Assembly: GCA_034660395.1 (NCBI GenBank)
Contig: JAYEJA010000056.1
Coordinates: 1 to 16,971 of the forward strand
Source: JAQVEM01 sp034660395
GTDB taxonomy: Bacteria > Actinomycetota > Humimicrobiia > Humimicrobiales > Humimicrobiaceae
Reading direction: 5' to 3'
DNA: 16,971 nucleotides
Positions 1-6,432 of this stretch are shown here, piece after piece; position 1 is the stretch's first letter, and each line of letters starts with the position of its first letter. The position numbers and the translations under genes are program-made. A model generated the notes under the pieces. The model did no database searches and was not told the DNA's origin. It saw only the letters and a list, made by a program, of their open reading frames with translations.

Positions 1-213
1 AATAAGGGAAATCTTAATACCCTGGCCCAAAAATTAATGAAGAAGGAAACTCTGACAAGGGAAGAGATACTTAAAATATTGTCGAAGGTGGAGAGCAAGA
101 AAGTAAAAAGAGTAGAGCGCCTGGAATATGAGAGCAGGGCGCGGGATGTTTCCAAAAAAAAGTCAAAGAAAAGCTCAAAAAAGAAAAAAGCGAAACCGTC
201 CGGTAAGAAATAA
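1..213 (+). CDS. ftsH: C-terminal end of FtsH-like AAA protease (partial)
   Basis: An open frame runs in from the left edge and ends at TAA 211-213, giving 70 residues. The first part reads like the last helix of FtsH peptidase domains (AQKLMKKETLTREEILKIL), where the usual form is a leucine-rich helix followed by an ETL.GEE motif. The rest is a very lysine- and serine-rich tail, probably a disordered cytoplasmic end. The HExxH zinc protease and AAA domains would lie left of the window. The following folE-folP-folB-folK genes support the call, because ftsH precedes this set in Actinobacteria and some Firmicutes. Identity rests on a short helix plus context, so it is probable only. Confidence 0.6.
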   Translation, partial: NKGNLNTLAQKLMKKETLTREEILKILSKVESKKVKRVERLEYESRARDVSKKKSKKSSKKKKAKPSGKK

Positions 214-422
214 TTTTATTTAAAATATTCTAAAGGTAGCCAGGCATATTACACACAGGATTTAAAGTATTATAACAGCAACAGTATAAATTAGCTTTTT
301 AAGTTGCAGGATTAAAAATATGGCGGGGTGTTATCATTTTTTAACATTTTTTTGGGTGGGTTTTGTTATTTATAATCTTATAATAATAATTAAATTTAAT
401 ATTAACCCGGGACGGGAGTTTA
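214..422. other. Intergenic leader before folE
   Basis: This 209-base AT-rich stretch separates ftsH from folE. TATAAT-like hexamers occur at 371-376 and 379-384, but neither has a convincing -35 box at 16-18 bases, so I do not call a promoter. I see no GC-rich hairpin with a T-run after ftsH and nothing I can recognise as a tetrahydrofolate riboswitch. A GGGAG ribosome binding site lies just before the folE ATG. Confidence 0.4.
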
Positions 423-992
423 ATGGTGGATAGGCAGAAGATAGAAGAAGGAATAAGACTGATATTAAAAGGTATAGGGGAAGATGCAGACAGGGAAGGC
501 CTTAGAGGGACCCCGCGAAGAGTTGCAGACATGTATGAAGAAATATTCAGCGGTATAGGCAGAGACCCTTCCATAGAACTGGAGCCTATGTTTGATGAAG
601 GCCATGATGAAATAATCCTGATTAAGGATATTCTTTTCTATTCAGTATGTGAACACCACATGGTGCCTTTTACAGGTAAGGCGCATGTAGCTTATATTCC
701 CAATAAAAGCGGAAAAATTATCGGGCTGAGCAAGCTTATACGGGTCCTGGATATAGTTGCCAGGAGGCTTCAGGTACAGGAAAGGTTAACTTCCATAGTA
801 GCAGATACCATTATGAAAAAAATTAATCCAAGGGGTGTCATGGTCGTAGTTGAGGCAGAACATCTATGTATGAGCATGAGAGGCGTAAAAAAGCCGAGAA
901 CAATAACTGTTACTTCTGTTGTCAGGGGCCTGTTCAGGGAAAATCAGGCTTCAAGGTCTGAAGCTATGTCACTAATAAAACAGAATAAATAG
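423..992 (+). CDS. folE: GTP cyclohydrolase I
   Basis: Catalyses GTP to 7,8-dihydroneopterin triphosphate plus formate, the first step of folate synthesis, in the cytoplasm as a homodecamer. The 189-residue protein has the usual length. The zinc site is complete: Cys76 and His79 in the CEHH motif and Cys149 in HLCM correspond to Cys110, His113 and Cys181 of the E. coli enzyme. Other family hallmarks are visible: RGTPRRVADMYEE (28-40), the SKLIRVLDIVARRLQVQERLT block (103-123) and RGVKKPRT (153-160). It is therefore the zinc-dependent type I enzyme and not the type IB FolE2. The gene is followed after three bases by folP, so the two are almost certainly co-transcribed. Confidence 0.97.
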   Translation: MVDRQKIEEGIRLILKGIGEDADREGLRGTPRRVADMYEEIFSGIGRDPSIELEPMFDEGHDEIILIKDILFYSVCEHHMVPFTGKAHVAYIPNKSGKIIGLSKLIRVLDIVARRLQVQERLTSIVADTIMKKINPRGVMVVVEAEHLCMSMRGVKKPRTITVTSVVRGLFRENQASRSEAMSLIKQNK

Positions 993-995
993 TAT

Positions 996-2207
996 ATGAA
1001 ATTTAAAATAAGGGCATTAAATATAAAAAACAGGGAGGAAGGATTAAAAGAATACAGTAAGATGGGAGCTTCACCTGATGGCTCAAATCTAATGATAGAT
1101 AAAATCTTTCCGGTTTCTCTGAAAATTAGGGGTGTAAACCCTCTGGCTGCAAATATATTAAAGCAGGAAATGCTTGCAAGAGGCGGAGATGTCGTCACTT
1201 CGTGGGATACCATTAAAGGAAATAGTAAAAAAACAGATGTTATTGTCCAGGGTACAAACAAAGGAATAGAAAATCTTATTGAAAAAATCAGTACACAGCC
1301 GTTTGGATTAAAAGAATTATCCGGTAATTTAAAAACTTATATGGATAAAATGGAAAAAAAATCAAAAAATAACCTGCTTGAAATTGGTACCAGGAAATTT
1401 AATCTGGATAAGAAAGTAATCGTAATGGGGGTATTAAATGTTACCCCTGATTCTTTTTATGACGGCGGGTTTTATTTTGAAAAAGAAAAAGCATACAAAA
1501 GGGTGGAGAATATAGTAGGTGAAGGAGCAGATATAATTGATGTGGGGGGCATGTCAACCAGGCCCGGTTCCAAGCCGGTGAATCCCGAAGAGGAAATGGA
1601 CAGGATAATTCCGGTAATACAACATGTAAAGAAGAATTATAATATTTTAATATCTGCTGATACCTCAAAACCAATGGTGGCAGAAAAAGCGATAGAAGAA
1701 GGAGCGCATATAATAAATGATGTAAGCGGTCTTTCTGCCGGCAGGGATATGGCGGATGTCATCGCAAAAAGAGACGTTTCAATAATTATCATGCATATTA
1801 AGGGAGCTCCCGAAAATATGCAGAAGAATCCGCAGTATGATAATGTAATAGATGAAATCTATGACTTTCTTGAAGATAAGACGGCTAAAGCGCTGGAATG
1901 CGGTATCAGCCCCGGGAAGATAATCATAGACCCGGGGATAGGGTTCGGAAAGACACTTGAGCACAACCTTGAAATATTAAACAAGATAAAGGAATTTACG
2001 ATGCTGGGCTACCCGGTTATGATTGGAGCTTCAAGGAAATCTTTTATTGGAAGTATTCTTGATTTACCTGTTGATGAGCGGCTAGAGGGGAGTATTGCTG
2101 CGGCAGTTTATTCTATTATGAACGGGGTTAGTATTTTAAGGGTACACGATGTAAAGGAGACGATGAGGGCGATTGAGGTCGCCGGCAGGATAACCGGCGG
2201 GTTTTAA
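996..2207 (+). CDS. folP: Dihydropteroate synthase with long N-terminal extension
   Basis: Joins 6-hydroxymethyl-dihydropterin pyrophosphate to p-aminobenzoate to give dihydropteroate. The TIM-barrel domain occupies about residues 140-403 and shows all signature loops: NVTPDSF (148-154), STRPG (187-191), ADTSK (221-225), NDVSG (241-245), MHIKG (266-270), DPGIGFGK (312-319), GASRKSFIG (344-352) and RVHD (382-385). The usual GGESTRPG is GGMSTRPG here, so the conserved Glu is Met. Residues 1-120 form an extra alpha/beta domain that I know only as an uncharacterised extension in some anaerobe DHPS enzymes of about 400 residues. No Shine-Dalgarno sequence precedes the ATG, and only three bases separate it from the folE stop, so translational coupling to folE is likely. 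Confidence 0.96.
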   Translation: MKFKIRALNIKNREEGLKEYSKMGASPDGSNLMIDKIFPVSLKIRGVNPLAANILKQEMLARGGDVVTSWDTIKGNSKKTDVIVQGTNKGIENLIEKISTQPFGLKELSGNLKTYMDKMEKKSKNNLLEIGTRKFNLDKKVIVMGVLNVTPDSFYDGGFYFEKEKAYKRVENIVGEGADIIDVGGMSTRPGSKPVNPEEEMDRIIPVIQHVKKNYNILISADTSKPMVAEKAIEEGAHIINDVSGLSAGRDMADVIAKRDVSIIIMHIKGAPENMQKNPQYDNVIDEIYDFLEDKTAKALECGISPGKIIIDPGIGFGKTLEHNLEILNKIKEFTMLGYPVMIGASRKSFIGSILDLPVDERLEGSIAAAVYSIMNGVSILRVHDVKETMRAIEVAGRITGGF

Positions 2208-2253
2208 AAGCAGAGCCATTTTTTATAATTTTTGGAAATATTAACTTTTCAGG

Positions 2254-3153
2254 ATGTTTAAAATAAAGATAGAAAACCTTAACTTATTCGGTTATCATGG
2301 TGTTAGGGAAATAGAAAAAAAAGATGGCCAGAATTTTCGTTTTAATATAGAGATTATTTTTGATAGGAAGAATCTTTCGGGCAGCGATAAACTGGAAGAT
2401 ACCCTGAATTATTCAAAAGTAATCAAAGTCCTAAAGGATATAAACAGCAGCAGGAGTTTTAACCTTCTTGAAACCTTATCCCAAAAAATAGCAGTAGAGA
2501 TTATGAAGGTATCAACTGTGGTGGAGAAAGTGTCGGTAGAAGTAGAAAAAACCTCACCGCCGATAAAAGAGAATCTTGAATCTGTGGGAATTGAGTATGT
2601 GATTGATAAAAAAAGTATGAAAAATATGGAAGGTGAAAGAATGAAAGGCGGCAAAGGAGGCAGGCTGGATGTTTATATGTCGCTGGGGTCAAATATCGGG
2701 GACAGGGAGAAGAATTTAAGAAAGGCAGCCGGTATGATTGGTGCCGGTAAGAATATTGATATAATTGAAGTATCCTCTATTTATGAAACAGAGCCAATGT
2801 ATTTTAAAGAGCAGAACAGCTTTTATAATATTGTATTGAAAGCAAAGGTGAGTGATAAAACCAGCCCCTTCGGGGTAATGGGGTATTTAAAGAAAGTTGA
2901 GTCCGGCTTTGGAAACAGAAACAATAAGAGATATGGTCCGAGAGCCATTGATATAGATATATTATATTATGGAGATATGTCTATAAATTCAGAATTTTTA
3001 ACCATACCTCACCCGCGAATAGAAGAGAGGAAATTCGTAATGGTGCCCTTAAGTGAGATTGACCCTGATTTTAAGATAAAGGGAAGCGAGATAAAAAGTT
3101 TTATTGAAAAAGAAGGTCTTAAGGAGAAAGTGGATCTTATAAGGGAATGGTAG
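2254..3153 (+). CDS. folB-folK: Bifunctional dihydroneopterin aldolase / HPPK (FolB-FolK fusion)
   Basis: Residues 1-115 are a FolB domain: GYHGV at 13-17, the catalytic-region LLETL at 71-75, and Lys99 in the EKTSPP segment matching the KPxAP motif. It converts dihydroneopterin to 6-hydroxymethyl-dihydropterin. Residues 137-299 are FolK: SLGSNIGD (143-150), YETEPM (177-182), the GPRAIDIDIL metal and ATP loop (228-237) and HPR (253-255). It transfers pyrophosphate to give the DHPS substrate. A polar Lys/Glu/Gly linker (about 117-137) joins the domains and contains two ATG codons that could allow separate FolK synthesis, though no strong ribosome binding site precedes them. Fusions of these domains are known in other bacteria. 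The SD before the first ATG is weak (TTTCAGG). With folE and folP this forms one folate operon. Confidence 0.95.
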   Translation: MFKIKIENLNLFGYHGVREIEKKDGQNFRFNIEIIFDRKNLSGSDKLEDTLNYSKVIKVLKDINSSRSFNLLETLSQKIAVEIMKVSTVVEKVSVEVEKTSPPIKENLESVGIEYVIDKKSMKNMEGERMKGGKGGRLDVYMSLGSNIGDREKNLRKAAGMIGAGKNIDIIEVSSIYETEPMYFKEQNSFYNIVLKAKVSDKTSPFGVMGYLKKVESGFGNRNNKRYGPRAIDIDILYYGDMSINSEFLTIPHPRIEERKFVMVPLSEIDPDFKIKGSEIKSFIEKEGLKEKVDLIREW

Positions 3154-3238
3154 CAGCCCGGCTATAAAAAAGCTGATATTAAAAGACTTTTTGGGTTTAT
3201 TATGGCTAATTTAGCTAATTTTCTATAATTTTATAATC

Positions 3239-3267
3239 TTGACTTATGGGTGTATGTTCATTAGAAT
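3239..3267 (+). promoter_or_regulatory. Sigma-70-type promoter of the DUF5320/Fe-S cluster
   Basis: TTGACT (3239-3244) and TAGAAT (3262-3267) are separated by exactly 17 bases. Each box differs from the consensus at one base. Transcription would begin near 3274, giving a leader of about 80 bases before the DUF5320 ATG at 3354. The spacer and the start site are filled by the two arms of an inverted repeat, so the promoter is probably regulated. Confidence 0.7.
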
Positions 3268-3288
3268 ATTTATGAACATATACCCATA
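3245..3288. promoter_or_regulatory. Palindromic operator overlapping the promoter
   Basis: Left arm TATGGGTGTATGTTCAT (3245-3261) and right arm ATGAACATATACCCATA (3272-3288) are 17-base inverted repeats with one mismatch, separated by 10 bases. The left arm fills the -35/-10 spacer exactly, the -10 box lies in the loop and the right arm covers the expected start site. This is the geometry of a repressor operator. It lacks a T-run and is AT-rich, so a terminator is unlikely. The regulator is unknown; the DUF134 protein of the same cluster is one candidate. I found no second copy of the motif in the window. Confidence 0.65.
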
Positions 3289-3353
3289 TTTATTAAATGG
3301 GTTGATTTGTTTATTGAATTAAATGAAACTATAATAAAAGGGAGGTAAATAAA

Positions 3354-3758
3354 ATGCCATGGGGTGATGGAACAGGACCCGAAGGAACGGGCCCAATGAC
3401 TGGAAGAGCAGGCGGATATTGCGCCGGCTATAATACTCCGGGATACATGAATGCTTACGGCGGTAGATTCGGCGGCAGAGGTTTCAGAGGCGGATTCGGC
3501 GGCAGAGGTTTCAGAGGCGGATTCGGCGGCCGCGGCTATAGAAACAGATACTATGTATCAGGCTTCCCCGGATGGGGCAGATATAATGCCGGCTATCCTG
3601 CAGGAGCTGACGCATTCGGGAATCCTTATGTTCCCGATGTAGAACCGGAACAGGAAAAAGAAATGTTAAAGAGGGAATCCGGGGTTTTACAGAGCCAGTT
3701 AGACGAAATAAAGATGAGAATGGATGAACTTTCCAAAGAAAAAAAGGATAAAAAATAA
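3354..3758 (+). CDS. Glycine-rich DUF5320-family protein with C-terminal coiled coil
   Basis: The 134-residue protein starts with the signature GDGTGPEGTGPMTGR (4-18) followed by YCAGY (22-26), the hallmark of DUF5320 proteins. Function is unknown. These proteins are common in anaerobes and archaea beside NifX-like and DUF134 genes. Residues 38-63 are a Gly/Arg/Phe repeat (GGRGFRGGF), encoded by a 27-bp tandem duplication. Residues 97-134 (rich in Glu and Lys, with leucines at heptad-like spacing) should form an amphipathic coiled coil. There is no signal peptide or membrane segment, so it is probably cytosolic. An AGGGAGG-like ribosome binding site sits at 3340-3346 before the ATG. It is the first gene behind the palindromic promoter. 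The single Cys23 makes it an unlikely cluster scaffold on its own. Confidence 0.85.
   Translation: MPWGDGTGPEGTGPMTGRAGGYCAGYNTPGYMNAYGGRFGGRGFRGGFGGRGFRGGFGGRGYRNRYYVSGFPGWGRYNAGYPAGADAFGNPYVPDVEPEQEKEMLKRESGVLQSQLDEIKMRMDELSKEKKDKK
3470..3523 (+). repeat. 27-bp perfect tandem duplication inside the DUF5320 gene
   Basis: Units 3470-3496 and 3497-3523 are identical over 27 bases. A third degenerate copy begins at 3524, and a partial copy may precede. Each unit encodes nine residues of the Gly/Arg/Phe-rich segment, so copy number changes would stay in frame. The alternate frame across the repeat is also open but is a shadow of the repeat. Confidence 0.9.
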
Positions 3759-3776
3759 GTAAAAAATATAAGAAGG

Positions 3777-3835
3777 AAGTATAGGATATAGCAATAAAGA
3801 ATAAGTTGCTTTAAGGAAGACATATATCTATACTT
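3777..3835 (+). promoter_or_regulatory. Inverted repeat and possible internal promoter before the Mrp gene
   Basis: AAGTATAG (3777-3784) and CTATACTT (3828-3835) are complementary. The pairing continues by about five A/T pairs after a one-base bulge at 3785, and GCAA/TTGC can pair further inside. A -10-like TATACT (3829-3834) lies in the right arm with TTGCTT (3806-3811) 17 bases upstream; the -35 match is poor (three of six). It may be a secondary operator-promoter or an RNA hairpin in the leader of the Mrp gene. Evidence is limited. Confidence 0.35.
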
Positions 3836-3861
3836 ACTAAAAATTATTGAAGGATAAATAA

Positions 3862-4671
3862 ATGGGCGAAGGAAAAATAAATGACGAAGTTGCCAGAAAC
3901 ATGTCCGGAGTGAAAAATAAGTTTATGGTTTTTAGCGGCAAGGGAGGCGTTGGTAAAACAACCGTATCGGTAAATCTGGCCTATCGAATAAAGACAAAAG
4001 GATATAAGGTAGCTATTCTTGATGTAGATATTCATGGCCCTAATGTAATAAAGATAATGGGTCTTGAGAAACAAAGACTCTCAGGTAAAGATGATAGAAT
4101 AGAATCTATTACAGCTTTCGGGGATATGAAAGTGGTAAGCACTGCTTCAATTCTGGAAAAAGAAGACAGCCCGGTTATCTGGAGGGGTCCTTTAAAAATG
4201 AAGTTAATCAGGCAATTTTTAAGCGATGTTAACTGGGGCGATATCGATTATATGATTATTGACTCACCGCCGGGTACGGGAGATGAGCCGCTGAGTATAG
4301 CCCAGCTTATAACTGATCTTGATGGGGGTATCGTGGTTACTACCCCTCAGAGTATGGCTACAATGGATGCCCGAAAGAGTATAAGGTTTGCGCAGCAGTT
4401 AAAAATACCGTTTATAGGAGTTATAGAAAATATGTCCGGATTTATCTGTCCCCACTGCGGGCAGAGAATAGACATTTTTAAAACAGGCGGCGGCCAGCAT
4501 GTTGCTGAAGAAATGGATGTCGAGTTTCTGGGAAGGATTCCCTACGACAATAAAGTAATGAGCATGAGCGATGAAGGAAATGTATATTTAAAGAATTATA
4601 AAAATGGTACTCCCGTAAGTGAGGCCTTCAGTCATATAGCTGATAAAATAATAAAATTACCCCCGGCTTAG
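3862..4671 (+). CDS. Mrp/NBP35-family Fe-S cluster carrier ATPase
   Basis: This 269-residue cytosolic P-loop protein belongs to the ApbC/Mrp/NBP35 group, which binds a [4Fe-4S] cluster at a dimer interface and hands it to target proteins. Seen in the sequence: deviant Walker A GKGGVGKT (26-33), DVDIHGPN (54-61), switch-II motif DSPPGTGDE (134-142) and the cluster-binding CPHC (196-199). The N-terminal DUF59 domain found in many Mrp proteins is absent, so this is the short form. It follows the DUF5320 gene by about 100 bases and precedes a radical SAM gene. A GAAGGA ribosome binding site lies before the ATG. Its place among NifX-like and ferredoxin-ATPase genes suggests it serves this cluster. 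The family assignment is firm and the client is unknown. Confidence 0.93.
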   Translation: MGEGKINDEVARNMSGVKNKFMVFSGKGGVGKTTVSVNLAYRIKTKGYKVAILDVDIHGPNVIKIMGLEKQRLSGKDDRIESITAFGDMKVVSTASILEKEDSPVIWRGPLKMKLIRQFLSDVNWGDIDYMIIDSPPGTGDEPLSIAQLITDLDGGIVVTTPQSMATMDARKSIRFAQQLKIPFIGVIENMSGFICPHCGQRIDIFKTGGGQHVAEEMDVEFLGRIPYDNKVMSMSDEGNVYLKNYKNGTPVSEAFSHIADKIIKLPPA

Positions 4672-4683
4672 AATGTAATAAGG

Positions 4684-4707
4684 TCTATTTTTCAGCCAGA
4701 AAATAGA
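4684..4707 (+). other. Weak hairpin after the Mrp gene
   Basis: TCTATTTT (4684-4691) and AAAATAGA (4700-4707) pair around an 8-base loop, 12 bases after the Mrp stop. The stem is almost all A/T and no T-run follows directly, so it is a poor intrinsic terminator. It might modestly separate the Mrp gene from the radical SAM gene. The rest of the 160-base gap is AT-rich, with no promoter I trust. Confidence 0.25.
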
Positions 4708-4831
4708 TTGCTGTTTGATCTGCCAGGAAGAATATTTAATTGTTAATGTAATAAAAATCAGGGAATAAATTTATATTTTTTAAATGTTTAATAAAAAAGA
4801 TGTATTCTGGTGATAGGAGAGTGAGAATAAG

Positions 4832-5785
4832 TTGTTTTATGGGCCGGTGTTGTCAAGAAGGTTTGGCTATTCTCTTGGAGTGGATCTGATTCCGCTTAAG
4901 GTATGTGTGTATGATTGCATATATTGCCAGCTTGGTAAAACTACAAATAAAACTATAGAGAGAAAGAAGTATGTCGATATTAACTTTGAGGAATTCAAAG
5001 ATGAGCTTACAAAAAAGATAAAAAGTTATCCGTATATTGATTATATAACTTTTTCCGGTTCGGGCGAGCCGACGCTTAATAGTGATATCGGGAGGCTTAT
5101 CGCTATTGCAAAGGAAAATTCAAACATTCCCGTAGCTGTTCTTACCAGCGGGGGAATTCTCAGTTTTGATGAGGTTATTGATGATATAAGCGGAGCAGAT
5201 TTGATAAAGGTTTCTCTTGATGCAACTGATGACAGAATGTTTAAGAAGATAAACCGTCCTTCAAAAGGAATTAATTTTGATAAAAATATAAAGGGCTTAA
5301 AAAAGTTAATGGAGAGATTTAGCGGAAATATATGGCTGGAAATAATGTTAATGGAAAAAGTAAATGATGACCTGGAAAATGCGCATAAATTTAAGAGCGT
5401 AATAGAAAGCATGGGAGATAATATTGAGAAGATTCATTTAAACACGCCGGTAAGGTCACTGGAAGAGCGAATGGGAAGGAATCCCGTGAAAATACCTCAG
5501 ATGAAAAGGTTAAATGAAATAAAGAAAATTCTTGGTAATAAAGCAAAAATAATAGGTGAAATAAGCCGTAAGAAATATAATAGTAATATGGCAGGAATTG
5601 AGAAGGAAATAATAGAGTTGCTTAAAAGAAGGCCGGTGAGGATTAAGGAAATAGCTTTTTCTCTTGGTTTAAATATTAATGAAGTGATAAAATTTACTGG
5701 TAAATTGCTGGACATGGGCGAAATAGAGCGTGTTGTCCGTAATGATATGGAATATTATTTTAAGCCGGGAGGTAGTGGAATATGA
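4832..5785 (+). CDS. Radical SAM protein (COG0731-like) with C-terminal winged helix
   Basis: The radical SAM cluster motif is CVYDCIYC, with Cys25, Cys29 and Cys32 (CX3CX2C). The SAM-binding segment FSGSGEPTLN is at 74-83. The N-terminal YGPVLSRRFGYSLGVDLIP pattern (3-21) is typical of COG0731 proteins, which are named after wyosine synthase TYW1 but are mostly uncharacterised in bacteria. Residues of about 255-310 look like a winged-helix domain. The start is TTG at 4832 with AGGAG at 4815-4819; no in-frame ATG or GTG lies upstream of the conserved N-terminus. The stop overlaps the next ATG (ATGA at 5782-5785), so it is translationally coupled to a NifX-like gene. A role in metal-cofactor chemistry or in modifying a partner is inference. 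The tRNA substrate of archaeal TYW1 is not expected here. Confidence 0.85.
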   Translation: MFYGPVLSRRFGYSLGVDLIPLKVCVYDCIYCQLGKTTNKTIERKKYVDINFEEFKDELTKKIKSYPYIDYITFSGSGEPTLNSDIGRLIAIAKENSNIPVAVLTSGGILSFDEVIDDISGADLIKVSLDATDDRMFKKINRPSKGINFDKNIKGLKKLMERFSGNIWLEIMLMEKVNDDLENAHKFKSVIESMGDNIEKIHLNTPVRSLEERMGRNPVKIPQMKRLNEIKKILGNKAKIIGEISRKKYNSNMAGIEKEIIELLKRRPVRIKEIAFSLGLNINEVIKFTGKLLDMGEIERVVRNDMEYYFKPGGSGI

Positions 5786-6150
5786 AAATTGCTATATCAA
5801 CTGACGGGGATATGGTTTCACCTCATTTTGGAAGATGCCCTCAGTTTACTATTATCGAAGTTAAAAATGGCGAACTGGCCGGTAAAAAGATTATAGAAAA
5901 TCCGGGACACCATCCCAACTTTCTTCCGCGTTACCTTGGGAAGATGGGAATAAATTGTATAATAGCCGGTGGAATGGGAATGAGAGCGAAAGGCCATTTT
6001 AACCGCGAAGGTATAAAAACCATACTTGGCGTTGAGGGAAAGGTTGAAGAAGCCATAGCCGGGATAAAAGATGGTTCCCTTAAAGGAAGCGAAGGTATCT
6101 GCAAGCCTGGCATGGGTAAGGGATACGGTATTGAAAAGACTGAAATATAA
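5782..6150 (+). CDS. NifX/NifB-tail-like cofactor-binding protein (PF02579), first copy
   Basis: The 122-residue single-domain protein starts MKIAISTDGDMVSPHFGRCP and has the ribonuclease-H-like fold of the dinitrogenase iron-molybdenum cofactor family. The HFGRCP motif (15-20) and the GINCIIAGGMGMRA segment (56-69) are typical. Family members such as NifX and NafY carry FeMo-co precursors, and the MTH1175-type stand-alone members are of unknown function. No nif structural genes are in the window, so a nitrogen-fixation role is not supported. Candidate metal ligands are His15, Cys19, the HH at 43-44, and Cys59. The start codon overlaps the stop of the radical SAM gene by four bases, suggesting stoichiometric expression with it. 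Domain assignment is strong; cargo is unknown. Confidence 0.9.
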   Translation: MKIAISTDGDMVSPHFGRCPQFTIIEVKNGELAGKKIIENPGHHPNFLPRYLGKMGINCIIAGGMGMRAKGHFNREGIKTILGVEGKVEEAIAGIKDGSLKGSEGICKPGMGKGYGIEKTEI

Positions 6151-6211
6151 ATAACTGAATTAAGTATTTAATAATAAAAAATTTTTAATTATTTTAAGAG
6201 AGGTGTTATAA

Positions 6212-6430
6212 ATGCCAGGAGGAGATGGAACAGGACCGGCAGGTCAGGGACCCGGGACCGGAAGAGGATTGGGCCGGGGCGGCGGAAGAGGCAGAATGGG
6301 AGGACAGAATTTAGGACCTGGCGGAAGATGTGTCTGCCCGAAGTGCGGAACCACAATTGAGCATAGGCCGGGAGAACCATGCTACAGGATAAGCTGTCCT
6401 AAGTGCGGAACAAAAATGGCGAGGGAGTAA
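6212..6430 (+). CDS. Small glycine-rich zinc-ribbon protein with DUF5320-like N-terminus
   Basis: The first 18 residues (MPGGDGTGPAGQGPGTGR) repeat the signature that opens the DUF5320 protein at 3354. A Gly/Arg-rich linker (19-39) follows. The C-terminal half has six cysteines: Cys40, CPKC at 42-45, Cys57 and CPKC at 62-65. This is a zinc-ribbon or rubredoxin-like knuckle pair and could hold zinc or iron. The 72-residue protein has a good ribosome binding site (AGAGGTG) before the ATG and lies between the two NifX-like genes, two bases from the DUF134 gene. Function is unknown. A chaperone or adaptor role in metal handling is only a guess from context. Confidence 0.85.
   Translation: MPGGDGTGPAGQGPGTGRGLGRGGGRGRMGGQNLGPGGRCVCPKCGTTIEHRPGEPCYRISCPKCGTKMARE
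6421..6427 (+). promoter_or_regulatory. Ribosome binding site that fixes the DUF134 start
   Basis: GAGGGAG lies five bases before ATG 6433, inside the last codons of the preceding gene. It supports the 145-residue form over the longer in-frame reading. Confidence 0.7.
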
Positions 6431-6432
6431 AG

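Noticed and set aside
214..422. Tetrahydrofolate riboswitch before folE
   Set aside because: I could not recognise the conserved core or the paired elements. The region is simply AT-rich with short T-runs.
2181..2204. GCCGG/CCGGC hairpin followed by GGGTTTT at the end of folP
   Set aside because: It lies inside the folP coding region, has a 5-bp stem with an 8-base loop, and the folB-folK gene continues the operon downstream. Coding constraint explains it.
3451..3642. Alternate-frame reading of the Gly-rich repeat
   Set aside because: It arises only because the 27-bp repeat is open in another frame. It has no ribosome site of its own and lacks any recognisable family.
5041..5412. Long minus-strand reading frame inside the radical SAM gene
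   Set aside because: It lies wholly within a well-supported gene on the other strand and its product is a low-complexity hydrophobic sequence typical of antisense shadows.
6403..6432. Longer start for the DUF134 gene at ATG 6403
   Set aside because: It would overlap the end of the preceding gene and add residues absent from the family. The GAGGGAG site fits ATG 6433.
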